In this document: one piece after another, positions 1-8,189 of the stretch
How positions within the stretch are numbered: position 1 is the first letter of the stretch
Layout of the letters: every line of letters starts with the position of its first letter
Origin: Lentisphaeria bacterium
Lineage (GTDB): Bacteria > Verrucomicrobiota > Lentisphaeria > Victivallales > UBA1829
Direction: 5' to 3'
Assembly: GCA_017456805.1 (NCBI GenBank)
Contig: JAFTIQ010000087.1
Location: 1-8,854 of the forward strand
DNA length: 8,854 bases
Made by a program: the position numbers and the translations under genes
The notes under the pieces: model-generated
The model's input: the letters and a program-made list of their open reading frames with translations, nothing else
Told to the model about the DNA's origin: nothing
Database searches by the model: none

Positions 1-12
1 GAAGGTTGAAAA

Positions 13-3000
13 ATGAGTACAGAAAATTTGGTAAAGGATTTTCAGAATCCTCCGACGAAATATCGTGGAGTACCGTTCTGGGCATGGAATGCAAAACTGG
101 AACCGGAACAGCTCCGGAGTCAGATCCGTGCCATGAAGAAAATGGGTATGGGCGGCTTCTTCATGCACTCACGCGTCGGATTGAAAACTCCTTATCTTGG
201 AAAAGAATGGTTCGACTGCATTGCGGCTTGTATTGATGAAGCGAAAAATGAAGGATTGGATGCCTGGCTTTATGATGAAGACCGTTGGCCATCCGGAGCA
301 GCAGGCGGGATCGTTACCGCAGACGATCGGTTTAAAATGAAAGAACTGCTGATCGAATGGGGACCCGATAAATCCACGTTCCATAATCAGGGTACGACAC
401 TTGCCTGTTTCGCAGCAGTTTTTGAAGATGAAAAAGTCGTTTCCTACCGCAGAATCAATTTTGACGATGCACTTTCTGCCGGAGAAACCCTTGTCCGCTG
501 TTATTTCGACAAATCAAAGAGTTCCTCTGAATTCAACGGGCAGACTTATCTTGATACAATGAGTGAAGAGGCGGTCAGAAAATTCATTGATGTAACCCAC
601 GAGGTTTACGACCGGGAATTCAAATCTGAATTCGGTAAAACCGTACCGGGGATTTTCACCGATGAACCCTGCTATTCTCTTCCTTACCGCAGCGTGAACA
701 ATCTGCCGTGGACGGTCGGATTTGAACAGAAATTTCTGGAAAAATACAACTATGATCTTTGCGATGGAATGATCGAACTGTTCTTTGAATGCGGAAAAGA
801 ATTTTCCATCTACCGGAACAATTTTTATGCGCTGGCTGGAGAGCTGTTTGTTAATGCGTTCGGGAAACAAGTCGGCGAATGGTGCGAAAAGCATAATCTG
901 GCATTGACCGGACATGTTCTCGGCGAAGATGATCTGGACTGGAACGCATTCTGCGTGGGCAGTTCCATGTGGTTCTATGAATATATGCAGATCCCCGGCA
1001 TTGATTTGCTGACGGAACACTGGACCACTTACGCGACAGTGAAACAGCTCTCTTCCGTTGCCCGGCAGTTCGGAAAAAAACGCCGTTTGAGTGAATTGTA
1101 CGGCTGCACCGGATGGGATTTTCCGCTGTTTGCACACAAATCTCTCGGTGACTGGCAGTATGCTCTCGGGGTCAACTTCCGCTGTCATCATTTGTACTGG
1201 TACTCCATGGATGCAGAAGCAAAACGTGATTATCCTGCAACGATTTCTGAACATTCTCCGTGGTATACGGTTTATTCCGGAATTGAAGATCACTTTGCCA
1301 GAGTCGGCAGCGTGATTTCTGCCGGAGATGAGATCCGGGATATTCTGGTCATTCATCCGCTGGAATCCGCCTGGGGTGTCAGATACAGAGTCAGCGAAAA
1401 TGTTGTTCCGCCGGTTGTAAAACTCAATCAGGAATTTTTTGATCTTGCAAATACACTTCTCGGTGAAAATCTCGACTTCGACTATGGTGATGAAGGTCAG
1501 ATCGCCCGTCATGGTTCTGTGAATGGAAGTACATTTACAATTGCATGTGCAGACTACAAGGCGGTTGTTGTTCCCGCACTGAAAACGATCCGTTCCACTA
1601 CATTGAATCTGCTGAAAAAGTTTGCTGCAGCCGGTGGATCTGTTTACTATCTCGGTTCTGCTCCTGAATATGTTGATGCTGTAAAATCCGATGAGGCAGA
1701 AAAAGCTTTTGCAAACTTTGAAAAAGTTGATTATCGGAAAGTTGTGGATTCTCTGAGCAAGCAGTACCGCCGGATTTCATTGACAGATGAAAAAGGAAAA
1801 GAAGTTGAACCTCTTCTTTCTCATTTCTCTGAATCCGGAAAGAATCTGAATCTTTTCATTTGCAATACCGGAATTGAAATGTCAAATCAGCCCATGGCTC
1901 GTCCAATGGTTCGTGATCGTAAGCTGAAATTCCCGAATGTCACGGTTGCAATCTCTGCAGATGAGGGAAAAACTCCTTATGAGTTCAATTCTCTCAACGG
2001 CGATATTTTTGAAATTCCGTTTAAGTATGAAGACGGAAAATATATGTTCAAGACATCTTTTGATGAATTGGAATCCCGTTTGTTTGTGCTGTCAGTAGAG
2101 ACAATTCCCAATGCAAAGCAGGTTTCAAAAAAATTGCTTGCAGGGAAACGGCAGGTTCTGACCGGTGTAGCAAGTCAGGTCCTCCGCGATGAGCCAAACG
2201 TGTTTATTCTCGATCATGCAGATATTATTGTCGACGGCGAAGAAGTTAAAAAGAATGAGTTCATTCTTCTTGCGGACGTGTTATTGCGTGAAAAATTGGG
2301 AAAAGGTCCCCGGTGCGGTCACATGTACCAGCCGTATCTGCTCGAAAACACTGTTCCGGAAAAGACATTGGATATTCAGCTGAAGTATAACTTTGAATGT
2401 CAGGATGTTCCGGAATCAGAATGTATGCTCGTGATCGAACATCCGGAATTGTATTCCATCTCATTGAACGGTAAGATATTGGAGAAAAACGATATCGGAT
2501 ACTGGATCGATCCGGTTCTGCGGAAACTCGAAATTCCGGCAGGAATTCTTCAGACAGGAAAGAATGAGCTGATCCTGAGCGGAACATACCACGAAAATCT
2601 GCCGGGACTGGAAAGCTTGTTCATTCTCGGAGAATTTGGCGTTTTCGATGATAAGATTGGAAAACTTCCGTCAACAGTTTCCTGGGGCGATTGGTGTAAA
2701 CAGGGCTTCCCGGCTTACGGCGGTAACTTTACTTACAGACTTCCGCTGCAGACTGAGAAAGACGGAAAAGTATTTCTTTCAATTCCGGAATGGCGCGGAA
2801 CTGCAATCGGTATCAAGGTCAATGGTTCAGAAGAACAGTTATTGCTCTGTCCTCCGTTCCGGGCTGAAATCACCGATGCACTGAAATATGACGGCAGCGA
2901 TTATGCAGAGATTTGCATTTACGGACACCGCAGAAATGTGTTTGGACCGTTTTATTCTCTGGAAAAATGGCCTTCATGGACTGGTCCGGCACAGTTCAAA

Positions 3001-3081
3001 ACTTACGAAACAGAAAAGCGGCAAACGGTTCCTTGCGGAATCCTTGCTGAACCGTACATAGAAACAATGAAAGAGGAGTAA
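13..3081 (+). CDS. GH106-like glycoside hydrolase (putative alpha-L-rhamnosidase)
   Basis: This gene probably encodes a large glycosidase of the GH106-like type, a family whose characterised members release alpha-L-rhamnose. The N-terminus has the typical opening PFWAWNAKL (residues 21-29), followed by MGMGGFFMHSRVGL (44-57) and WLYDEDRWPSG (85-95), which mark a TIM-barrel catalytic domain spanning roughly residues 15-430. Candidate catalytic acids are E218 in GIFTDEP (213-219) and E361 in SELYG. A Rossmann/glutamine-amidotransferase-like domain follows (about 440-600), starting at ILVIHPLES. The C-terminal third is beta-rich and ends in a galactose-binding-like domain (about 890-1000). The length is normal for GH106. 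No signal peptide is visible, so it should act in the cytoplasm on imported oligosaccharides. The start is supported by AAGG at positions 2-5. It is the first gene of the operon in this window, and its last codons carry the ribosome binding site of the next gene. Family is fairly certain; rhamnose specificity is inferred. Confidence 0.85.
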   Translation: MSTENLVKDFQNPPTKYRGVPFWAWNAKLEPEQLRSQIRAMKKMGMGGFFMHSRVGLKTPYLGKEWFDCIAACIDEAKNEGLDAWLYDEDRWPSGAAGGIVTADDRFKMKELLIEWGPDKSTFHNQGTTLACFAAVFEDEKVVSYRRINFDDALSAGETLVRCYFDKSKSSSEFNGQTYLDTMSEEAVRKFIDVTHEVYDREFKSEFGKTVPGIFTDEPCYSLPYRSVNNLPWTVGFEQKFLEKYNYDLCDGMIELFFECGKEFSIYRNNFYALAGELFVNAFGKQVGEWCEKHNLALTGHVLGEDDLDWNAFCVGSSMWFYEYMQIPGIDLLTEHWTTYATVKQLSSVARQFGKKRRLSELYGCTGWDFPLFAHKSLGDWQYALGVNFRCHHLYWYSMDAEAKRDYPATISEHSPWYTVYSGIEDHFARVGSVISAGDEIRDILVIHPLESAWGVRYRVSENVVPPVVKLNQEFFDLANTLLGENLDFDYGDEGQIARHGSVNGSTFTIACADYKAVVVPALKTIRSTTLNLLKKFAAAGGSVYYLGSAPEYVDAVKSDEAEKAFANFEKVDYRKVVDSLSKQYRRISLTDEKGKEVEPLLSHFSESGKNLNLFICNTGIEMSNQPMARPMVRDRKLKFPNVTVAISADEGKTPYEFNSLNGDIFEIPFKYEDGKYMFKTSFDELESRLFVLSVETIPNAKQVSKKLLAGKRQVLTGVASQVLRDEPNVFILDHADIIVDGEEVKKNEFILLADVLLREKLGKGPRCGHMYQPYLLENTVPEKTLDIQLKYNFECQDVPESECMLVIEHPELYSISLNGKILEKNDIGYWIDPVLRKLEIPAGILQTGKNELILSGTYHENLPGLESLFILGEFGVFDDKIGKLPSTVSWGDWCKQGFPAYGGNFTYRLPLQTEKDGKVFLSIPEWRGTAIGIKVNGSEEQLLLCPPFRAEITDALKYDGSDYAEICIYGHRRNVFGPFYSLEKWPSWTGPAQFKTYETEKRQTVPCGILAEPYIETMKEE

Positions 3082-3083
3082 CA

Positions 3084-3803
3084 ATGAAAAAAAGATTTAT
3101 TTTACCATTGCTCTGTCTTTGTGCAGTTGTTTATGCAGAAAAATTTCAGGGTTGGAAAGAGGCAACTACTCCAACAGAAGAAACTGCCACTCAAACCTGG
3201 CGAAAATTCTGGCAGCCGCGTTTCAAACAGAAACTGGCTCTAGCGCAGAAACTTGGGAAACAGGTCGATGTTGTTCTCTGTGGCGATTCAATTACTCATA
3301 ACTGGGATGGAAATGCTCATTTCAAAGAAACATTCAAGGGACATACAGCTCTGAACCTTGGCTTTGGCGGTGACAGAACTGAGCACACTCTCTGGATTAT
3401 CAATCATCAGGAATTATGGAAAAATCTTGATCCGAAACTGGTTGTTCTGATGATTGGCACAAACAATACGCCTCGGTATAGCGTGGAAGCAACTGTCGAA
3501 GGGATCCGGCTTTGTGTGGAGAGTTTGAAAAAGCAGGCTCCCAATGCAAAAATCGTGTTGTTTGCAATCTTTCCGCGTGGCGTTCCCAATAATCCATTGC
3601 GGGTTAAGATCAATAAAATCAACGCAGAAATTGCAAAGTTTGCAGATGGAGAACGGGTCTTTTTTGAAAACATCAATTCACGTTTGATGGATTCAGAAGG
3701 AAAGATTGACAAAACAATGAGACCTGACCTTCTTCATCCTGTTACAGCCGGATATGTTGTCTGGGCAGATGCTTTGAAAAAATATTTAACAGAAATCAAA
3801 TAA
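3084..3803 (+). CDS. Secreted SGNH/GDSL-family esterase
   Basis: This is an SGNH-hydrolase-fold esterase, resembling the GDSL lipase/acylhydrolase group that includes PAF-acetylhydrolase-like proteins. All four blocks are visible: block I CGDSITH with nucleophile S69, block II GFGGDR (93-98), block III IGTNN (124-128) with oxyanion N127, and block V RPDLLHP with D215 and H218. The block III motif is GTNN rather than the usual GxND, which is common in this subgroup. Residues 1-18 form a signal peptide, with probable cleavage after VYA, so the enzyme is exported. The mature length of about 220 residues is normal. AGAGGAG at 3072-3078 lies inside the end of the preceding gene, and only two bases separate stop and start, so translation is probably coupled. 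Within a glycan-degrading operon the likely role is removal of acetyl or other acyl groups from a polysaccharide. The substrate is inferred from context only. Confidence 0.88.
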   Translation: MKKRFILPLLCLCAVVYAEKFQGWKEATTPTEETATQTWRKFWQPRFKQKLALAQKLGKQVDVVLCGDSITHNWDGNAHFKETFKGHTALNLGFGGDRTEHTLWIINHQELWKNLDPKLVVLMIGTNNTPRYSVEATVEGIRLCVESLKKQAPNAKIVLFAIFPRGVPNNPLRVKINKINAEIAKFADGERVFFENINSRLMDSEGKIDKTMRPDLLHPVTAGYVVWADALKKYLTEIK

Positions 3804-3824
3804 AAGAAAACAAGGAGAGAAAAA

Positions 3825-4523
3825 ATGAAAAAACAACTCTTTACCCTGATCGAATTGCTTGTTGTGATTGCAATTATCGCCATCCTCGCAGGAATGCTTT
3901 TACCCGCATTGAACAATGCACGGGAAAAGGGCCGCTCCTCATCATGCCTTTCCAATATCAAACAGTGCATGACCGGACAGCTGAGTTATGCAGATGAATA
4001 CGATGGATATTTTCATGTTTTTGATGCAGTCGGCATGTGGACACAAGTTCTTACTCAGAATAATTACATCTCTGAAAAAGTGACAATTTGCCCGACAATG
4101 CCTCCTGTAAGCCGCTGGCAGGGATACGGTATGCGCCGCGCAGATGACTTTTCTATCAATGAAAAAATCCGTACGATCTACAAAGAAGGCGGCTCTGTGA
4201 AGGCTCACTATCTGAAAGCAAAACGGGTGAACAGTGCATCCGGTCTCCCGGTTATGATGGACAGTGTAATTAAAAATGCCAGAGGCATTGTATTCCCCTA
4301 TGCAACAATTTATACAAATACCAGTGGTGCAAATCAAACACATGCCCACGCTCGTCACAGCGATAATATCAATGCCGGATGGGCAGATGGACATGTTACC
4401 TCCAGCAAGCCTCAAACTCTTATGCATGAAATCAATGTTTCTCTTTACAATGAAGAACAAGGATCTCTGACAACCACCCGCTACTATAAAGATAAAGGTC
4501 TTAATGAGTGTACAGCTCAGTAA
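3825..4523 (+). CDS. Pseudopilin-like protein with prepilin N-terminus and H-X9-DG motif
   Basis: The protein begins with a type IV pilin/type II secretion pseudopilin signature, [19 protein letters not shown] (residues 6-24), with the conserved Glu at +5 of the expected mature form (E10) and a single hydrophobic helix up to about residue 30. Near the C-terminus, H178 and D188-G189 in [15 protein letters not shown] form an exact H-X9-DG motif, the hallmark of the prepilin-processing-associated family abundant in Lentisphaerota and Planctomycetota. The residue before the expected cleavage site is Leu5, not the usual Gly. The start is fixed by AAGGAGAG at 3812-3819. The gene lies in the middle of the operon, 21 bases after the esterase and 15 before the next hydrolase. 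It is probably anchored in the inner membrane with its globular domain outside the cytoplasm. The function is not established; a role in substrate binding or enzyme display or secretion is inference. Confidence 0.9.
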   Translation: MKKQLFTLIELLVVIAIIAILAGMLLPALNNAREKGRSSSCLSNIKQCMTGQLSYADEYDGYFHVFDAVGMWTQVLTQNNYISEKVTICPTMPPVSRWQGYGMRRADDFSINEKIRTIYKEGGSVKAHYLKAKRVNSASGLPVMMDSVIKNARGIVFPYATIYTNTSGANQTHAHARHSDNINAGWADGHVTSSKPQTLMHEINVSLYNEEQGSLTTTRYYKDKGLNECTAQ

Positions 4524-4538
4524 ATCAAAAGGATAACA

Positions 4539-6254
4539 ATGCTTTCATCCGAAGTTAAACTTTTCAATGGGCGTCCGACTCTTTTTATAGAGGGAAAAGC
4601 TGTTCCGGCAATGGGGTATGTTACCTACTTGCCGGAGCGCAATGCTTACAAACAGTTCGGCGATGCAGGTTACAGAATCTTCTCTGTCGTCACGAACTTT
4701 GGCGGTCAACCGATCAACACGCTCACAAACGTGGGTCCGATGGAACCGGGAATTTTCAGAGAAAAAGGAAAAGAGGACTACTCAAATTTTGATGCAGTCA
4801 TCTGTCAGCTGATTTCCGACGTTCCTGATGCTCTGATATTCCCGCGAGTGAATTGTTCCATGCCCCGCTGGTGGGAGGAAGAAAATCCGGATGAATGCAA
4901 CTTTGAAGGTTTGAAAGGAAATCCTCCACGCAGTTCCTTTGCCAGCGATGCTTATCGACGGGAAGCGAAACGGATGCTTGGAAAATTCATCGAACATATC
5001 AAAAATGCACCTTATTCTGACCATATTTTCGGGATTCAGATTGCAGGCGGCATGACTGAAGAGTTTTTAAGTTTTGATCGCAAAGGCAATGATGGAAAGC
5101 GAGCGAGAGAGAAGTTCGCGGCGGAATATCCCAACGGTAGCGAAATAGACTATCGTCGTTTTCTAAGCAGAATGACTGCTGAAGCCGTGGAGGATCTGGC
5201 AAAATTTACCAAAGAAAGCACCGGTTTTTCCATGGTTGTCGGAGCCTTTTACGGTTATGTGTTTGAAACAGTTTCGTGGAAAAGCGGACACCACTCTCTG
5301 CGAAAACTGATTGATTCGCCGTACATTGATTTCTTTGCATCTCCCATAAGCTATGTCAATCGTAAAAATCAGGGGCGATCATGGTTTATTATGACTCCGC
5401 AGGCTGGTCATTGCGCCCATGGAAAGATCTATCTGGGAGAATGTGATGTCCGCACGTTCCTGACCTTGCCGTTATCTGATTGCCGTCTGGGAATCGACCC
5501 CGAAAAAATTTACGGCGGCGGCATCTGGGCTGGGCCGGAAGATGAAGAAAAGAGTCGCTGGCACTTGAGAATGAACTTCTTGCGTCAAATCGCCTATGGC
5601 TACGGTTCATGGTGGTTTGACATGTGGGGAAAATGGTTCGATTCTCCGGGCATAATGGCGGATATGAAAGAATTTATACGCCTTGCTGAAATTTTTCTGC
5701 ATGACCGCAACCGGGCATCCATTGCTCAATGTGCGGTTTGGATTGATGAAACAGCTCTGGCAGAGACCAAAGATGAAATGGACTCATTGTGTACCAATCA
5801 CGGAAGAACAGCTCTCGAACAAAGCGGCTTGGTGGTTGATTATTATGAGTTGGGCGATTTTGAAAAATATGCACTGAATTACCGTTGCGTATTCTTTATT
5901 GCACCAGCCGATGGCGGGGATTTGCCGAAAGCAAGAGCGTTCTACGAAAAGCATGGTTTGCCGTTCATGACACTCACCGGAAGAGAGCCTATTGACCCAG
6001 CCATCGTGCGTAACTTCGCTGAAAAAGCCGGTGCGTTCTGTTACTGCCGTGATCATAATGCAGCAATTTATGCTTCGGAAAATCTGATTGGAATTTGTGC
6101 TCCGGAAGATGGAGTTTATACCATTCATCTGCCAAAAGAACGCCGCTGGACACCGCTTTTTGCCGATAGCAAAGAAAGTTTCTGCGGTCAAACCACAACA
6201 TTGACACTCCGCATGGGAGAAGTTGTTGGTTTCAGGTTGGAAGAGATCGAATAA
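4539..6254 (+). CDS. GH42-like clan GH-A glycoside hydrolase, family unassigned
   Basis: I read this as a TIM-barrel glycosidase distantly related to GH42 beta-galactosidases. The N-terminal half (about residues 20-390) has the expected alternation: FPRVNCSMPRWW (101-112), FGIQIAGGMTEEF (164-176), a substrate-site strand YIDFFASPISY (262-272), and IYLGECDVRTF (297-307). E174 or E175 would be the acid/base after strand 4, and E301 the nucleophile after strand 7, as in clan GH-A. GYGSWWFDMWGKWFD (354-368) gives an aromatic wall. Residues about 395-490 look like the GATase-like domain that follows the barrel in GH42, and the end is a short beta-domain. No signal peptide is present, so it is probably cytoplasmic. 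AAAGGA at 4528-4533 supports the start. The canonical Asn-Glu pair is not seen (Thr precedes E174), so specificity and family number cannot be given. Confidence 0.7.
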   Translation: MLSSEVKLFNGRPTLFIEGKAVPAMGYVTYLPERNAYKQFGDAGYRIFSVVTNFGGQPINTLTNVGPMEPGIFREKGKEDYSNFDAVICQLISDVPDALIFPRVNCSMPRWWEEENPDECNFEGLKGNPPRSSFASDAYRREAKRMLGKFIEHIKNAPYSDHIFGIQIAGGMTEEFLSFDRKGNDGKRAREKFAAEYPNGSEIDYRRFLSRMTAEAVEDLAKFTKESTGFSMVVGAFYGYVFETVSWKSGHHSLRKLIDSPYIDFFASPISYVNRKNQGRSWFIMTPQAGHCAHGKIYLGECDVRTFLTLPLSDCRLGIDPEKIYGGGIWAGPEDEEKSRWHLRMNFLRQIAYGYGSWWFDMWGKWFDSPGIMADMKEFIRLAEIFLHDRNRASIAQCAVWIDETALAETKDEMDSLCTNHGRTALEQSGLVVDYYELGDFEKYALNYRCVFFIAPADGGDLPKARAFYEKHGLPFMTLTGREPIDPAIVRNFAEKAGAFCYCRDHNAAIYASENLIGICAPEDGVYTIHLPKERRWTPLFADSKESFCGQTTTLTLRMGEVVGFRLEEIE

Positions 6255-6275
6255 TCAGAGAAGAGGAGATCTTAT

Positions 6276-7988
6276 ATGAAAAAAATTGTAATCTTGCTTG
6301 CAGCTGTTTGCAGTCAGTTGATGGCTGAAACTGTTTTTGAGGAAAATTTCAATCAGAAGCCGGAAGGTTGGAAAACTTCGCCCAGTATGCAATGGCTTCC
6401 AACAGCAGGCAAAAACGGCAGCGGAGCTTTCTCTGCGACCCGTGATGATGCAAAAACTCCGATCTCTGCAATCAAACTGATTCCGCTTGAACACAATACA
6501 AAATACCGTTTTACGATCCATTACAGAACGGAAATGAAACCAACGCCAAAATATACTGTTCAAGAAATTTTCGCTTTGAGATTTTTCAAAAACGGTAAAC
6601 CGGCAGCAGGAATTTTCTCACCCCGCAAAGAACCGGGAAGCAAAAAAGATTGGGCAACATTTTCCGTAGATTTTTCCGTTCCTAACGATTGCGATAAAAC
6701 AGTTCAAATCAGCTTGCTTCTGCGAACCGGAAGAGTCGGACAGATTTGGTATGATGATATTAAAATTGAAAAACTTGCAACAGTTCAAAAACCGGATACG
6801 TTGGGAGAACCGTACCTTACACATCCGGATGTTGGACGCATTACTGTAAATTTTGTAACAGTCAAACCGATGGCAGCAGCTGTTGATTATCGTCCCGCAG
6901 GAACCAAAAATTGGAAACGGGTTTATGACTTGCTTGGTGGTCAGGCTCGGAACGATAAAAATGAACACCATATTACTTTGACAGGTCTCGTTCCCAATCA
7001 GAAATATGAATATCGCACTGTTCTTCTTCCCATCCCTGAACTGCAAATGGAATTTTACAGTGATGTGAAACATTTTGTAAGTGTCTCTGATAAACCAACA
7101 GATTTTTCTGTTTTCTATACTTCTGATACTCAGACAGCTATGAAAACAAGAATTGATCTTCTTCGCGATTTCAGAAAGAATTGCAAACTGGATCAAGTTC
7201 CTTTGATTATCCACGGCGGTGATATCACAAGCTATTACGATAAATCTTCCCGCGAGATATTTTTGGATACATTTGTTAACGTATTCACCGAAAAAAATTC
7301 ATTCAGCCCGATGTTTGCAGCTGTTCGCGGAAATCATGAATATCGCGGTTTGGAAAGTGGGAATTTCTTCCGGTATTTGAGCGGAGGAACAGATAAAAGC
7401 TATTTTGCATTCACATACGGTCATGTCTATTTTATCGTTCTCGACGTGGGCGAAACTACACCGCGAATTGCTCATTTGCTGCACTACGCCCGGAACTATG
7501 AAATTCAAATGCTTGATGAACAGAGAATTTTCCTGAAGCAGGCAGTCGCAAGCAAAGAGTTCCAGAATGCTGAATTCAGAATCGTGATTGCTCATGCCCC
7601 GTACATCAAAGAAGAAAAAAACATGATGAGATCTATTGACCGAATTGCAAAAGGAATTCTGTTTGATACGGAAAATCCGGCAAAAATTCATCTTTGGCTT
7701 GCCGGACATACTCATGCTTATTCCCGTCCGACGGCTCTCAACAGCAGTAAACAGAAAGTTTTTGCCAACGCAAAACCGGTTAATTATGGAGCAAATCTTC
7801 CGTTCGTTACATTGATCAACGATGGCCCCGGATGCGGCGGCCCTGATTTTTCAGCAATCCGACTGGATTTTACAAAAGGAAAAATCACTGTTAAAGCGAT
7901 GGAACGGGCAGGAAAAGTATTTGACTCATTTTCCATTTCAGCCGATGGTTCCATTCAGGAAATATCATCAACACTCATTGAAAAATAA
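6276..7988 (+). CDS. Secreted purple-acid-phosphatase-like metallophosphoesterase with N-terminal jelly-roll-like domain
   Basis: This encodes an exported calcineurin-fold phosphatase. Residues 1-17 are a signal peptide (cleavage after LMA). Residues about 18-165 resemble a carbohydrate-binding or galactose-binding-like jelly roll, from ETVFEENFNQKPEGW to GQIWYDDIKIEKL. Residues about 175-268 look like the fibronectin-type domain that precedes the catalytic domain in purple acid phosphatases. The catalytic domain carries the metal ligands in order: D284 in SDTQ, D316 in HGGD, N353-H354 in RGNHE, H440 in IAHAP, and H478 and H480 in GHTHAYSRP, the last very typical of purple acid phosphatases. 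The first motif is D-x-Q where many relatives have D-x-H, and the tyrosine after GD is one position later than in the classical GDxxY. AGAGGAGA at 6262-6269 sets the start, 21 bases after the previous stop. It probably removes phosphate from an extracytoplasmic substrate; which one is unknown. Confidence 0.85.
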   Translation: MKKIVILLAAVCSQLMAETVFEENFNQKPEGWKTSPSMQWLPTAGKNGSGAFSATRDDAKTPISAIKLIPLEHNTKYRFTIHYRTEMKPTPKYTVQEIFALRFFKNGKPAAGIFSPRKEPGSKKDWATFSVDFSVPNDCDKTVQISLLLRTGRVGQIWYDDIKIEKLATVQKPDTLGEPYLTHPDVGRITVNFVTVKPMAAAVDYRPAGTKNWKRVYDLLGGQARNDKNEHHITLTGLVPNQKYEYRTVLLPIPELQMEFYSDVKHFVSVSDKPTDFSVFYTSDTQTAMKTRIDLLRDFRKNCKLDQVPLIIHGGDITSYYDKSSREIFLDTFVNVFTEKNSFSPMFAAVRGNHEYRGLESGNFFRYLSGGTDKSYFAFTYGHVYFIVLDVGETTPRIAHLLHYARNYEIQMLDEQRIFLKQAVASKEFQNAEFRIVIAHAPYIKEEKNMMRSIDRIAKGILFDTENPAKIHLWLAGHTHAYSRPTALNSSKQKVFANAKPVNYGANLPFVTLINDGPGCGGPDFSAIRLDFTKGKITVKAMERAGKVFDSFSISADGSIQEISSTLIEK

Positions 7989-8045
7989 TGGATTACAGCA
8001 TGAAAAAACACATTAATTTTTCAGAAAGATTGTTGGTGCGTTAAT

Positions 8046-8189
8046 ATGAAAAATATAACATATCAGATGTTTTCGAGTTTACTTTCGGATAAATCTTCCG
8101 GAAAGAGAGCTCTTGGCGCAGTCATGGAAAAAGAAAATCCTACGAAAAGTTATTCCCGCATCATCAGGAAACGTTTGTCCGGCATGTGA
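8046..8189 (+). CDS. Short open reading frame of doubtful coding value (47 aa)
   Basis: An ATG-started frame of 47 codons encodes a basic, hydrophilic peptide beginning MKNITYQMFSSLLSDK and ending RIIRKRLSGM. I recognise no family, and no good ribosome binding site precedes it. Its last 26 bases overlap, tail to tail, the 3' end of the leftward 86-residue gene. Just upstream, an 18-codon frame (7988-8044, MDYSMKKHINFSERLLVR) starts inside the stop codon of the phosphatase gene (TAATG). The pair could be remnants of a gene formerly at the end of the operon, or chance frames. Bases 7989-8045 show no other structure that I can support. Confidence 0.22.
   Translation: MKNITYQMFSSLLSDKSSGKRALGAVMEKENPTKSYSRIIRKRLSGM

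Noticed and set aside
514..1512. Long open frame (332 codons) on the - strand inside the first gene
   Set aside because: It lies wholly antisense to the well-supported GH106-like gene, and its translation shows no recognisable domain. It is a composition shadow.
3092..3140. Lipoprotein signal in the esterase leader (cysteines at residues 11 and 13)
   Set aside because: The residues before the cysteines (Leu) do not fit the lipobox, which needs a small residue at -1. An ordinary signal peptidase I site after VYA fits better.
8002..8022. GAAAAA...TTTTTC inverted repeat just after the phosphatase gene, considered as a terminator
   Set aside because: The stem is six pairs, five of them A-T, with a 9-base loop and no T run after it, so it would be too weak to end transcription.
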